DNA from: Azohydromonas australica DSM 1124
Lineage (GTDB): Bacteria > Pseudomonadota > Gammaproteobacteria > Burkholderiales > Burkholderiaceae_C
Length of the DNA stretch: 58,730 nt
NCBI RefSeq assembly: GCF_000430725.1
Contig: NZ_AUMO01000067.1
Location: 1-58,730 of the forward strand
Reading direction: 5' to 3'
Below the pieces are notes generated by a model, which was not told the origin of the DNA, ran no database searches, and saw nothing but the letters and a program-made list of their open reading frames with translations. The translations under genes and the position numbers were made by a program. Shown piece by piece: positions 36,101-41,996 of the stretch. Numbering within the stretch: position 1 is the first letter of the stretch; every line of letters begins with the position of its first letter.

Positions 36101-36875
36101 CGCGGGCGTGGCGGCTGAGGATGCTCAGGCCGTCGTCCAGCGACACGAACGACTCGCCGCCGCCGGCCAGCGTCCGGTAGGCCGAGAAATAGTGCGTGAT
36201 GAGGTCGCCGACCAGCCGTGCGCGCTCCTCGCCGTTGGGCGGCTCCAGCAGGGCGGCGTCGAAGCTGGCGGCGTCCCAGCCGGCGTCGAACGCGCCCCAG
36301 CCGCCGTCGTCCGCGCCGCTGCTGCCGCTGCTGGCGCCCTCGTTGAGCTTGCCGAAGAAGGCCTCATCGCCCATGCGCGCGCGCAGCTCACGGGCATCTC
36401 GGAACAGGTCGTCGGCAAGGTAGAAGCCCGGGATTGGGGCCTGCGGGTGAGTACGCCTCACGAACTCCGCGTAGCCGCCCAGGATCGCGGACTCCATGTC
36501 CCGCGAGCCGATCATGTGATACGGCACTAGCAAGAACTTGCGGCCGTTAGTCCAGCCGTGGCGCGCTACCACGTCGGCCAGCTCGGGCGTCGCGCGCGCC
36601 TGCGTGTTGCCGGCCAGCAGCAGGTTGAGCACGGCCATGAAGTGGCTCTTGCCCGAGCCGAAGCTGCCGTGCAGGTAGGCTGCCTTGCTGGAGCCGGACT
36701 GCACCGCCTGCTGAATGAACCCCAACGCGTTATTGAAGGCGTCCACCAGCTGCGGCGTGACCACGTAGTCGCGCAGCGTCTGCTCGGCATGGCTGACGCC
36801 CTGGGAGAGCTGCAGGACGAAGTCGCCCTGGTGCACACGCTCAGGGATTGAGATGAGGTCCTTGATCAAAGGCAT
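33180..36875 (-). CDS. pglY: PglY, large P-loop ATPase of type 2 BREX
   Basis: A 1231-residue protein starting MPLIKDLISIPERVHQGDFV. Walker A is HGSFGSGKSHFM (about 69-80), Walker B is AVILFLDELVLWL (about 264-276). Residues from about 1148 form a Pro-rich linker (runs such as PPPPVSPPPPPPSG) before a short C-terminal segment. This matches PglY, the type 2 counterpart of BrxC, which in the classical operon follows pglX directly. Here it follows the SecB-like gene after an 86-base gap. It looks complete. Confidence 0.92.
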   Translation of the reverse strand: MPLIKDLISIPERVHQGDFVLQLSQGVSHAEQTLRDYVVTPQLVDAFNNALGFIQQAVQSGSSKAAYLHGSFGSGKSHFMAVLNLLLAGNTQARATPELADVVARHGWTNGRKFLLVPYHMIGSRDMESAILGGYAEFVRRTHPQAPIPGFYLADDLFRDARELRARMGDEAFFGKLNEGASSGSSGADDGGWGAFDAGWDAASFDAALLEPPNGEERARLVGDLITHYFSAYRTLAGGGESFVSLDDGLSILSRHARALGYDAVILFLDELVLWLASRAGDVSFVSREGTKLVKLVEATNADRPVPLISFVARQRDLRDLVGENLAGAVQLQFSDVLRHWEARFHRITLEDRNLPAIAEKRVLRPVSEAARATLQATFDDVLRMRADALNTLLTSTGEREMFRKVYPFSPALVQTLIAVSAALQRERTALKLMLQLLVDRRSDLELGQIIPVGDLWDVIAEGDEPFSEGMRLHFENAKQLYNRRLLPMLERQHNVTWEAIRLGQAEAGPARNLRNDARLIKTLLLGALVPEVEALKGLTAQRLAALNHGTFRSPIPGREVQDMWRKCRDWASEVGEIKLTPEDQNSVISIQVTGVDIEPILRAAEGVVDNAGNRRKKIRETLFEQLGITDGASLFTSYAFTWRGTPREVALVFENVREMSQDRLRGRDGEWTVVLDFPFDEGTFGPLDDLAKLDEYRGGDTQTLVWLSSFLSPKALSDLGRLVVLEHILQGERFDDFANHLSFVDRVQAKALAKNQRDQLRGKLRSQLDAAYGISSELSDALINPLTPDQQFRSLDTTFSPRPPVGADFKAAFESLLGQLLRHQYPAHPEFEQEIKPQLVRKVWPEVLKAIEAPDRRSYIADNAVRRQVRAVVDLLQLGRTTETHLLVEPHWVTRFAQAHAREGNGKLTVAKLRQWLDQPQPMGLPVELQNLVILSFAALTNRRFLLNGGPVEPSLDNLGDTLELVEQALPDTSHWHVAVQRAASLFGLTLPQTLNAANVARLIDDVRREATGKRDGVTRLVSAAKDRCARYASGQPSARQRSAESALALLAAVAQSENLALIDALATATLESSEAAVARALGHAQAVATALDGANWAIFDALGQLGDTDPRRAKADAVLSRLAEGLLADEHVVPLKARLDELERDAVRLLTVAPPPPVSPPPPPPSGPQPPEPELPPAPEATTVVEERQLQVRGVEAARVLEDLKIRLQDDAALELSLSWRLQRRGPSR

Positions 36876-36961
36876 GGAAGCCGGCCTGTGTAGGTATTCG
36901 AGGAGTCAACCGGCAACCGCCGGAGGTATGGGAGGACGCGTTGCATGTCGCGCAACAGGAG

Positions 36962-37510
36962 TCACTGGGACGTCCGCTTCGGAGCGCCTTTCTTGCGTGC
37001 AGGGGGCGGCGGCACAGCGGCATCAGCCGAAGCCGCGTTCTCGGCCGGCGCTTGGCGTAGGTCCTGGAAATGGACGGTGGGCAGCATTACTGGCCCTGCA
37101 GGCATGCGCGCCGTCACCGACAGCACCTGCTCGCGCACTGACGACCACAGCAGCGCCGCGCCGTTGACGGTGGCTAGATCCTTGGGCGGGGCAAGCTGCT
37201 CAGCTCCTTTGGGGATCAGGATCACGCCGCTGATTTCGACGTCGATCAGGTACGGCGAGAACTGCTGGTCCTCGGCATCGAGCAGGAGTGTGTTGTCAAC
37301 GATCACGCGCATCACGGCGCCGTATATCTGGCCCCGCTCATGGTGCATGTCCAGTTCCTGGATGCCGACATCGGTGGCAATGTTGACTCCATCGAACATG
37401 TAGACCGTGGTCAACGGGTTGGGCGGATCGGCCGGCACATGCGCATCGTCTACCTCGATGGACACGCGCTTGAAGGCGGAGCGCAACAGCTGTACGGGAC
37501 TGGGCTTCAT
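36962..37510 (-). CDS. SecB-like chaperone of a toxin-antitoxin-chaperone module
   Basis: A 182-residue protein whose first 150 residues follow the SecB pattern: LLRSAFKRVSIEV, then GQIYGAVMRVIVDNTLLLDA, PYLIDVEISGVILIPKGAEQ, and the SecB signature region WSSVREQVLSVTARMPAGPV followed by MLPTVHFQDL (compare [20 protein letters not shown] in E. coli). A basic, Pro/Ala-rich tail follows. Its ATG overlaps the mqsA stop by ATGA. SecB-like chaperones encoded directly after an antitoxin are known from toxin-antitoxin-chaperone (TAC) systems, where they protect an aggregation-prone antitoxin. Its place here points to that role rather than to general secretion. Confidence 0.8.
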   Translation of the reverse strand: MKPSPVQLLRSAFKRVSIEVDDAHVPADPPNPLTTVYMFDGVNIATDVGIQELDMHHERGQIYGAVMRVIVDNTLLLDAEDQQFSPYLIDVEISGVILIPKGAEQLAPPKDLATVNGAALLWSSVREQVLSVTARMPAGPVMLPTVHFQDLRQAPAENAASADAAVPPPPARKKGAPKRTSQ

Positions 37511-38091
37511 GCGGCAAGGGCAAAACGTTCATCCGCACGCCTCTGGCGTGTGCCGCCCCGGTACGACTGGTGTTGCAGCTTGATCTCCGACACCCGCGGT
37601 GTGGGCAAGGCCAGTAGCCGCACTTTGCTGCGTTGTTCGTCCTCGCATCGCTGCTGCCAAAGCGGCAACTCGACACCAGCCTTGTCCGCCAGCGTCTTCA
37701 TGACTTCCGGCCGCTCAATGGCCACTTGCAGCAGCAGCGTCGTACTTTCATCCGGGTAGCTTGCCTCGGTCTCGTACCGAGAGAAGGCAATCTTTCCCTT
37801 GCCGAAGACCTTGGACGCCTGTTGCTGCGTCAGGCCGTAGCGCTTGCGCAGGGCCAGGATTTCCTCGCCCATCAGCAGATCGCCGTAGTGCGCCTTGCGC
37901 TCGGCCAAGCGGCGCAGGTTTTCATCGTGCTGCGCCGCACGGGTCGTTTCCACGCCGCAGTCATCGCAGCGCGAAGCCAGCAGCGCAACCCGTACCTCCA
38001 ACCCATGCGGACGGAACACCTCCGTGCGCTCGATGGCATGCAGCCGGCCACGCCGGCAGGCCGGGCAAAGCGGCAATGTGTGTTGATTCAT
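37507..38091 (-). CDS. mqsA: MqsA-family antitoxin with extended C-terminus
   Basis: A 194-residue protein. The N-terminal zinc-binding domain has two CxxC pairs (Cys9/Cys12 and Cys42/Cys45). An XRE-type helix-turn-helix follows (EEILALRKRYGLTQQQASKV, then FGKGKIAFSRYETEASYP, about 76-113), which in MqsA binds the operator and carries repression. From about residue 148 there is an extra tail of roughly 45 residues (including RVSEIKLQHQSYRGG) not present in E. coli MqsA, which is about 131 residues. In TAC systems such a tail is the chaperone addiction region, and a SecB-like gene follows here with a 4-bp overlap. Confidence 0.82.
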   Translation of the reverse strand: MNQHTLPLCPACRRGRLHAIERTEVFRPHGLEVRVALLASRCDDCGVETTRAAQHDENLRRLAERKAHYGDLLMGEEILALRKRYGLTQQQASKVFGKGKIAFSRYETEASYPDESTTLLLQVAIERPEVMKTLADKAGVELPLWQQRCEDEQRSKVRLLALPTPRVSEIKLQHQSYRGGTRQRRADERFALAA

Positions 38092-38111
38092 GATGGATAG
38101 GTAGGGTTGAG

Positions 38112-38534
38112 TCAGGAGGCGTGGCAGGACACCAGTGCGATGGTCAGCAGCCCTGTCTCGTCAATCGAGAACTTGAGGTACACCTCCAGGCCGCGTGGAT
38201 GGCGCCGTTGCCCCAGGGTGTCGTACGGCATAGCGTAGACGTCGCAGGGCACCATGTGGCCGCCCGATACCTGACACCACTCGGACTTTCGGTAGTCCTG
38301 AGTGCTGTCCAAGCTGACCAGCATCTGCAACACATCGGACGTGCTCCATCGTTCCTTTTGCAGGTCGTTGACGCATTTGTCAGTGGCCAGCCACAGCTGG
38401 TCCAGGTCGAAGCTGCCGCTGCGCAGCAAGGCCTGCAAAGCGCCCAGATCGAGCAGCCGGCCACCTCGGATCACGCGTTGTCGCCCTTGAGGAGGCGTAA
38501 GCGAGCTGGGCGTTCTGAGCCACAAGCTGGACAT
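38112..38534 (-). CDS. mqsR: MqsR-like mRNA interferase toxin
   Basis: A 140-residue protein from the ATG at 38534; a GTG at 38474 would give a length nearer the usual 98 residues. The segment LDLGALQALLRSGSFDLDQL, then WSTSDVLQMLVSLDSTQDYR, KSEW, DVYAMPYDT, and the ending EVYLKFSIDETGLLTIALVS parallel MqsR (LDFDGMCNVIIGLSESDFYK; DVYRPR; VYLKITVIHDVLIVSFK). MqsR is a RelE/YoeB-fold ribosome-independent RNase that mainly cuts at GCU or related sites. Toxin before antitoxin is the known mqsRA order. The similarity is moderate, but the adjacency to mqsA supports the call. Confidence 0.7.
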   Translation of the reverse strand: MSSLWLRTPSSLTPPQGRQRVIRGGRLLDLGALQALLRSGSFDLDQLWLATDKCVNDLQKERWSTSDVLQMLVSLDSTQDYRKSEWCQVSGGHMVPCDVYAMPYDTLGQRRHPRGLEVYLKFSIDETGLLTIALVSCHAS

Positions 38535-38538
38535 CTAG

Positions 38539-38555
38539 TTTATCACCATGATAAA
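38539..38555 (-). promoter_or_regulatory. Palindromic operator candidate TTTATCA-CCA-TGATAAA before mqsR
   Basis: A perfect 7-bp inverted repeat with a three-base spacer lies five bases from the mqsR ATG and overlaps its GGTGA ribosome binding site. This is where an MqsA-type autorepressor would be expected to act. Confidence 0.55.
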
Positions 38556-38658
38556 TGCAGGTTGGCTGCGTCGTCGTATGCCAGCGCTGTTCCCGGCTTC
38601 GTTTCGCCGAGAGCCGCTTGGCCGACATGTCACTTCAACGAACGTATCGCCAAGATAA

Positions 38659-38684
38659 GTTAAAAAACACGACTGTTTTTTAAC
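38659..38684. repeat. Perfect 10-bp inverted repeat GTTAAAAAAC-N6-GTTTTTTAAC
   Basis: This lies between the fic stop and the mqsR start. The AT-rich stem is weak as a terminator, although a T-run is present in its second arm on the minus strand. It may instead be a second regulator-binding site for the mqsRA-chaperone promoter or a weak bidirectional terminator. Confidence 0.45.
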
Positions 38685-38704
38685 ATGTTGGCGTGCCGTC
38701 GTTG

Positions 38705-39778
38705 TCAGCGCGTCAGCAACTGGAAGAGGCGCTGGTTGATGAAATAGACCTCGCGGCCCATCTTCTGGCCGGCCAGCACGCCCAGCCGCTCCAGCTCGCG
38801 CAGGTACTTGGCACAGGTCTGGCGGGTGCCCATGCCGGCGCGCTCCAGGAATGGGATCTTGGAGTAGGGCTGCCGGAAGACCAGCTCGATGAGGTCCTTG
38901 CTGTAGATGCTGGGGGCCTCGCGCTGGACACGCTCGCGCACTTCCTCCATCAAGGCCAGGATGTCGGTGATCTGCCGCTGCGTGCGGATGGAGGTCTGCT
39001 CCACGGCGTCGAGCATGTAGAGCAGCCAGTCCTCCCAGGCGCCGTCCTCGGTGACGCGGCGCAAGCCGTCGTAGTACGCGTTCTTGTGCTCGATGATGTA
39101 GCGCGACAGGTACAGCACCGGCAGGTTCAACAGGCCTCGGTCCACCAGAAACAGGATGTTGACGATGCGCCCGGCGCGGCCGTTGCCGTCGGGAAACGGG
39201 TGGATGGTCTCGAACTGGTAGTGCACGAGCGCCATCTTCACCAGCACGTCGAGCTCGTCCTCGGCGTGCATGAAGTTCTCCAGCTCCCGCAGCTTGTCGC
39301 GGATGACCTGTTCACCCTCGGGTGGCGTGTAGATGATCTCGCCGCGCGTGTTGCCGATGCGGGTTCCGGGCGTGCGCCGGATGTCGAACGAGGCCTGCTT
39401 GAGGAGCTGCACGATCTCCACGAACAGGCCCGTTGCCAGCGGACGCGAGCGGATCTGCCGGAAACCGTGGTTGAGCGCCTGCCGGTAGCGCAGCACCTCC
39501 TTGGCCTCTGCGCTGGCGGGCTGTGCCTCGTCCGACGCCGCTATGTAAAGCTCGTCGTTGGTGGTCAGCACGTTCTCGATCTCGGACGACGCCCGTGCTT
39601 CCTGCAGCACCAAGCTGTCGATCAGCATGGCCTGGTTGGGCATGCGCTCGGCCATGCCCTTGAGCTCGGCCAGCGCGCGGCTGGCGGCAATGGCTTTCTT
39701 CAGGACGGCGGGGGTTTCCACCACCGTAGCGGGCGGCAGGGGTGGCAGAGCGTTGTGGGGAGTGGTCCGATCGAACAT
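38705..39778 (-). CDS. Fic-family protein (AMPylase or related)
   Basis: The ATG at 39778 gives 357 residues; the longer open frame to 40102 overlaps the HNH gene and is rejected. The Fic core motif HPFPDGNGRAGR (193-204) is complete, with catalytic His and the Asn/Arg that bind phosphates. An inhibitory-helix motif SSEIEN (64-69) is present in the Fic_N region, so the enzyme is expected to be self-inhibited (class II). A winged-helix-like tail follows (GMGTRQTCAKYLRELERLGV). Fic proteins usually transfer AMP to hydroxyls on target proteins. It lies in the group of genes between pglX and pglY; the target is unknown. Confidence 0.9.
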   Translation of the reverse strand: MFDRTTPHNALPPLPPATVVETPAVLKKAIAASRALAELKGMAERMPNQAMLIDSLVLQEARASSEIENVLTTNDELYIAASDEAQPASAEAKEVLRYRQALNHGFRQIRSRPLATGLFVEIVQLLKQASFDIRRTPGTRIGNTRGEIIYTPPEGEQVIRDKLRELENFMHAEDELDVLVKMALVHYQFETIHPFPDGNGRAGRIVNILFLVDRGLLNLPVLYLSRYIIEHKNAYYDGLRRVTEDGAWEDWLLYMLDAVEQTSIRTQRQITDILALMEEVRERVQREAPSIYSKDLIELVFRQPYSKIPFLERAGMGTRQTCAKYLRELERLGVLAGQKMGREVYFINQRLFQLLTR

Positions 39779-39809
39779 GGCAGGTGGCAGCAGGGCCTGA
39801 GCGACTCTT

Positions 39810-40580
39810 TCAGCCGAAGTGCGCCTCGCGATGGCAGTTAGGGCACAGCGCCTGCGCGTTGTCCACTGTGTCGTCGCCGTCCTCGGCCAACGGCACGACG
39901 TGGTGGACTTCCAGGTACGGCTCGCCGTTCGTCGCTTTGACGAAAGGTGCCGGCGCGTGGCAGGACTCGCAGTAACCTTGAGCCCGGTAAAGCACTTCGG
40001 CCACCACATCTGGATTGCGCGCGAACTCTGTGCGCTCAACCACCATCTTTTGTGGCTTACGCGGCGCTGCGGCCAGCCGCGCCAAGCGGGCGGCGCGGGC
40101 ATCGTCCGGGGCTGTCTTGGCAGGAACGGACGTCTTTGGCGCAGTGGCCTCTACAGCCAAGACACTGCCTAAAGCCGCAGTACTGACCGAGTTCACTGCA
40201 CCAAAGTATCGAGATAGCAATTCCTGCAGCGCAACTTTGTTTTCAACCTCGACGCAGAAGCCCGATCTGTCTTTGAATCGCGAGCGAGCAAATTTCGAAA
40301 GCGCATCGCTCTTCGGGCACTGATCCTTTTCGAGAACGCCGGGAATGCTGGGCGCTGGATGCTCCAGGCGCAACAGCGTGCTTTTGCGGTCGTAAATCGC
40401 AAGCTGTTTCCCAGTACTCGGCTGCTCATACAGCTTGACCTTCCAGTCATCGCTCGTCCGATCGGTGTTGATCCAATCGATGCCGAGTTCTTCCGAAAGG
40501 GATTCAATGAGCGGGATGGCTTCCTTCTCGGGGTTCAACGCATGCCCTCCGTACTTCCTTCCGCTTGCGAAAATCTGCAT
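39810..40580 (-). CDS. HNH endonuclease-domain protein
   Basis: The C-terminal 60 residues form an HNH nuclease with two zinc CxxC pairs (CESC and CPNC) and the catalytic set EVHHVVPLAEDG, DNAQAL and HREAH. The N-terminal 120 residues (EKEAIPLIESLSEELGIDWI; VKLYEQPSTGKQLAIYD) match nothing I recognise and may bind target or partner. The start is uncertain: ATG 40580 (256 residues) overlaps the upstream gene by 46 bases, while TTG 40538 gives a 4-base overlap and has a GGAGG about seven bases upstream. A plausible role is cutting foreign DNA as part of the inserted cluster. Confidence 0.75.
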   Translation of the reverse strand: MQIFASGRKYGGHALNPEKEAIPLIESLSEELGIDWINTDRTSDDWKVKLYEQPSTGKQLAIYDRKSTLLRLEHPAPSIPGVLEKDQCPKSDALSKFARSRFKDRSGFCVEVENKVALQELLSRYFGAVNSVSTAALGSVLAVEATAPKTSVPAKTAPDDARAARLARLAAAPRKPQKMVVERTEFARNPDVVAEVLYRAQGYCESCHAPAPFVKATNGEPYLEVHHVVPLAEDGDDTVDNAQALCPNCHREAHFG

Positions 40581-41020
40581 TCCAGCGTGCGCACCATGTC
40601 TTCGTAAAGAGCGCATGCCGTCGCGTGGTGTCGCGCTTCGATGGCACCCACACAGCGGCCGATGACTTGCCAGACCTGCTCCAGATCCGCCGCATCGGTC
40701 AGTCGCTCGGCAATGAAAGGCGCAACGCTGTAGTAATGGTCTACAAGCGTCGTACCTTCTGCAGTCTTCAACAGGTATTCGTCCCGAAAGCCGCGCAGTA
40801 CTTGCAGTTCATGGCAGTCGTCCGGCAAGCCCTTGTAGTGGCAAGCTGCAGTGGTCAGGAAACAGCCTCCCTTTTTCTTGGACTGCCCTGCATCGCTTCG
40901 CTTGGCCCGCCACTGTCCATCTTGATTTCGAGACCTGTTCTGACCAGCCGTTGGGCCTGTCTTGACGACAGGGCCGTTGGTGTCTCGCGGAGATTTGGAA
41001 GAATCTTTCTTATTACTCAT
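40535..41020 (-). CDS. CFI-box-like domain protein
   Basis: A 161-residue protein with a Lys/Ser/Asn-rich, probably disordered N-terminus (about 50 residues) followed by GGCFLTTAACHYKGLPDDCH, then ELQVLRGFRDEYLLKT and VDHYYSVAPFIAERL. This is the pattern of the small domain labelled CFI-box, whose typical form is CFIATAA followed by LRxFRD and YY..SP; its function is not established as far as I know. It lies 49 bases after the ubiquitin-like-tail gene and overlaps or abuts the HNH gene. The shared strand and spacing suggest the three work together. Confidence 0.7.
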   Translation of the reverse strand: MSNKKDSSKSPRDTNGPVVKTGPTAGQNRSRNQDGQWRAKRSDAGQSKKKGGCFLTTAACHYKGLPDDCHELQVLRGFRDEYLLKTAEGTTLVDHYYSVAPFIAERLTDAADLEQVWQVIGRCVGAIEARHHATACALYEDMVRTLECRFSQAEGSTEGMR

Positions 41021-41069
41021 TTTTGCTTTCAGGCAGTTTTATTATTGGCGTGAAAACGTGCTTGCACGC

Positions 41070-41780
41070 TTACGCAGCGTTTTCCCATCGCCGCCTCAGA
41101 GTACGGATCGTTGCATCTGCTCGTAGTGCCCTGCGGTCCGGGCCACAAATGGCAACAGAGCCTTCAGGAAGGCCAAAGATTTCTTCAATCTTTCTGCGAA
41201 TAGTGCCGATTGATGCATCAGCGCGCGCTGCCCTGAAACGCACGGGCTTGCCGGTGCGAACTGCAACAGCTTCTTCGCTTTCTTCGACTTCTTCGGGCGC
41301 GACGTCCAGGCTGACATCGTCGTCATCCCAGCCGTCGTCCTCAGCGTCATCTTCGGCTGCCGCTACATCCTCTGGCAAATCGATCGACTCCCAGGTGATG
41401 GCGTCCGCGCGTCGCCAAGCAACTCCGTCTTCGAGGTGATATTGCGGGGTACCCCAGGACGGCCGCAGTGAGTCGCTACCGCGCACGCGCCTCACACCGG
41501 CGTTGCGGAAAGCATCGCGTACGGTGTCGAGCAATGCATAGTCATTGACAATGAAAAACACGGAACAGGTCTGCATGCCGAAGTTCGTGCTCGGACGCTG
41601 GTGGCTGTAGACCGTAGTGACCCTGTCAGGCCATTTCCGCGCCGCATGCGCCAGTGCCTTGCCAAGGAGGTCCTCCCAACCACAGAGCTGTTCGGGAATG
41701 TCGTCCTCATCCACCTCGATGGTCGGAATCGGCTCATTGCTGCGTTCGATCCTTAGTTCTTGGGTTTTTTTGACCGTCAT
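41070..41780 (-). CDS. Hypothetical protein with a ubiquitin-like C-terminal domain
   Basis: A 236-residue protein with a very good GGGAGGAGA site before the ATG at 41780. Residues 1-130 are not recognised. Residues about 135-175 are extremely acidic (DDGWDDDDVSLDVAPEEVEE). The last 60 residues (about 177-233) resemble ubiquitin: RFRAARADASIGTIRRKIEE, IFGLPEGSVAICGP, DRRALRADATIRTLRRRW, matching in order the ubiquitin elements around [20 protein letters not shown] and FAGKQLEDGRTLSDY. There is no terminal Gly-Gly, so conjugation is not implied. It begins 216 bases after the pglX stop and so may have its own promoter. Confidence 0.6.
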   Translation of the reverse strand: MTVKKTQELRIERSNEPIPTIEVDEDDIPEQLCGWEDLLGKALAHAARKWPDRVTTVYSHQRPSTNFGMQTCSVFFIVNDYALLDTVRDAFRNAGVRRVRGSDSLRPSWGTPQYHLEDGVAWRRADAITWESIDLPEDVAAAEDDAEDDGWDDDDVSLDVAPEEVEESEEAVAVRTGKPVRFRAARADASIGTIRRKIEEIFGLPEGSVAICGPDRRALRADATIRTLRRRWENAA

Positions 41781-41996
41781 GTTTTCTCCTCCCTTCGGTT
41801 AACTGCCGTGCAGGTTCGCCGGCTGTCTGGCGTTGCGCCCTGCCTATCCTCTAACTTGGCCCGAATGTCGGGCACCATTGGGTGCGTAATACCGCAGGTC
41901 AGTAGCAGGCTGCCGGGCGTTTAATTCGCCCGACTGCATCTGCTTCACGTCCAGAAGGCCAGTGCCTCATGGCGAGCCCAGCCTTCGGCGATTCGC
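41781..41996. other. Gap between pglX and the inserted genes
   Basis: The 216 bases hold no gene. A 6-bp GC hairpin (CGGGCG, loop TTTAATT, CGCCCG; 41914-41932) is present without a T-run. This is the widest gap in the BREX block and the likeliest place for an internal promoter. Confidence 0.4.
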
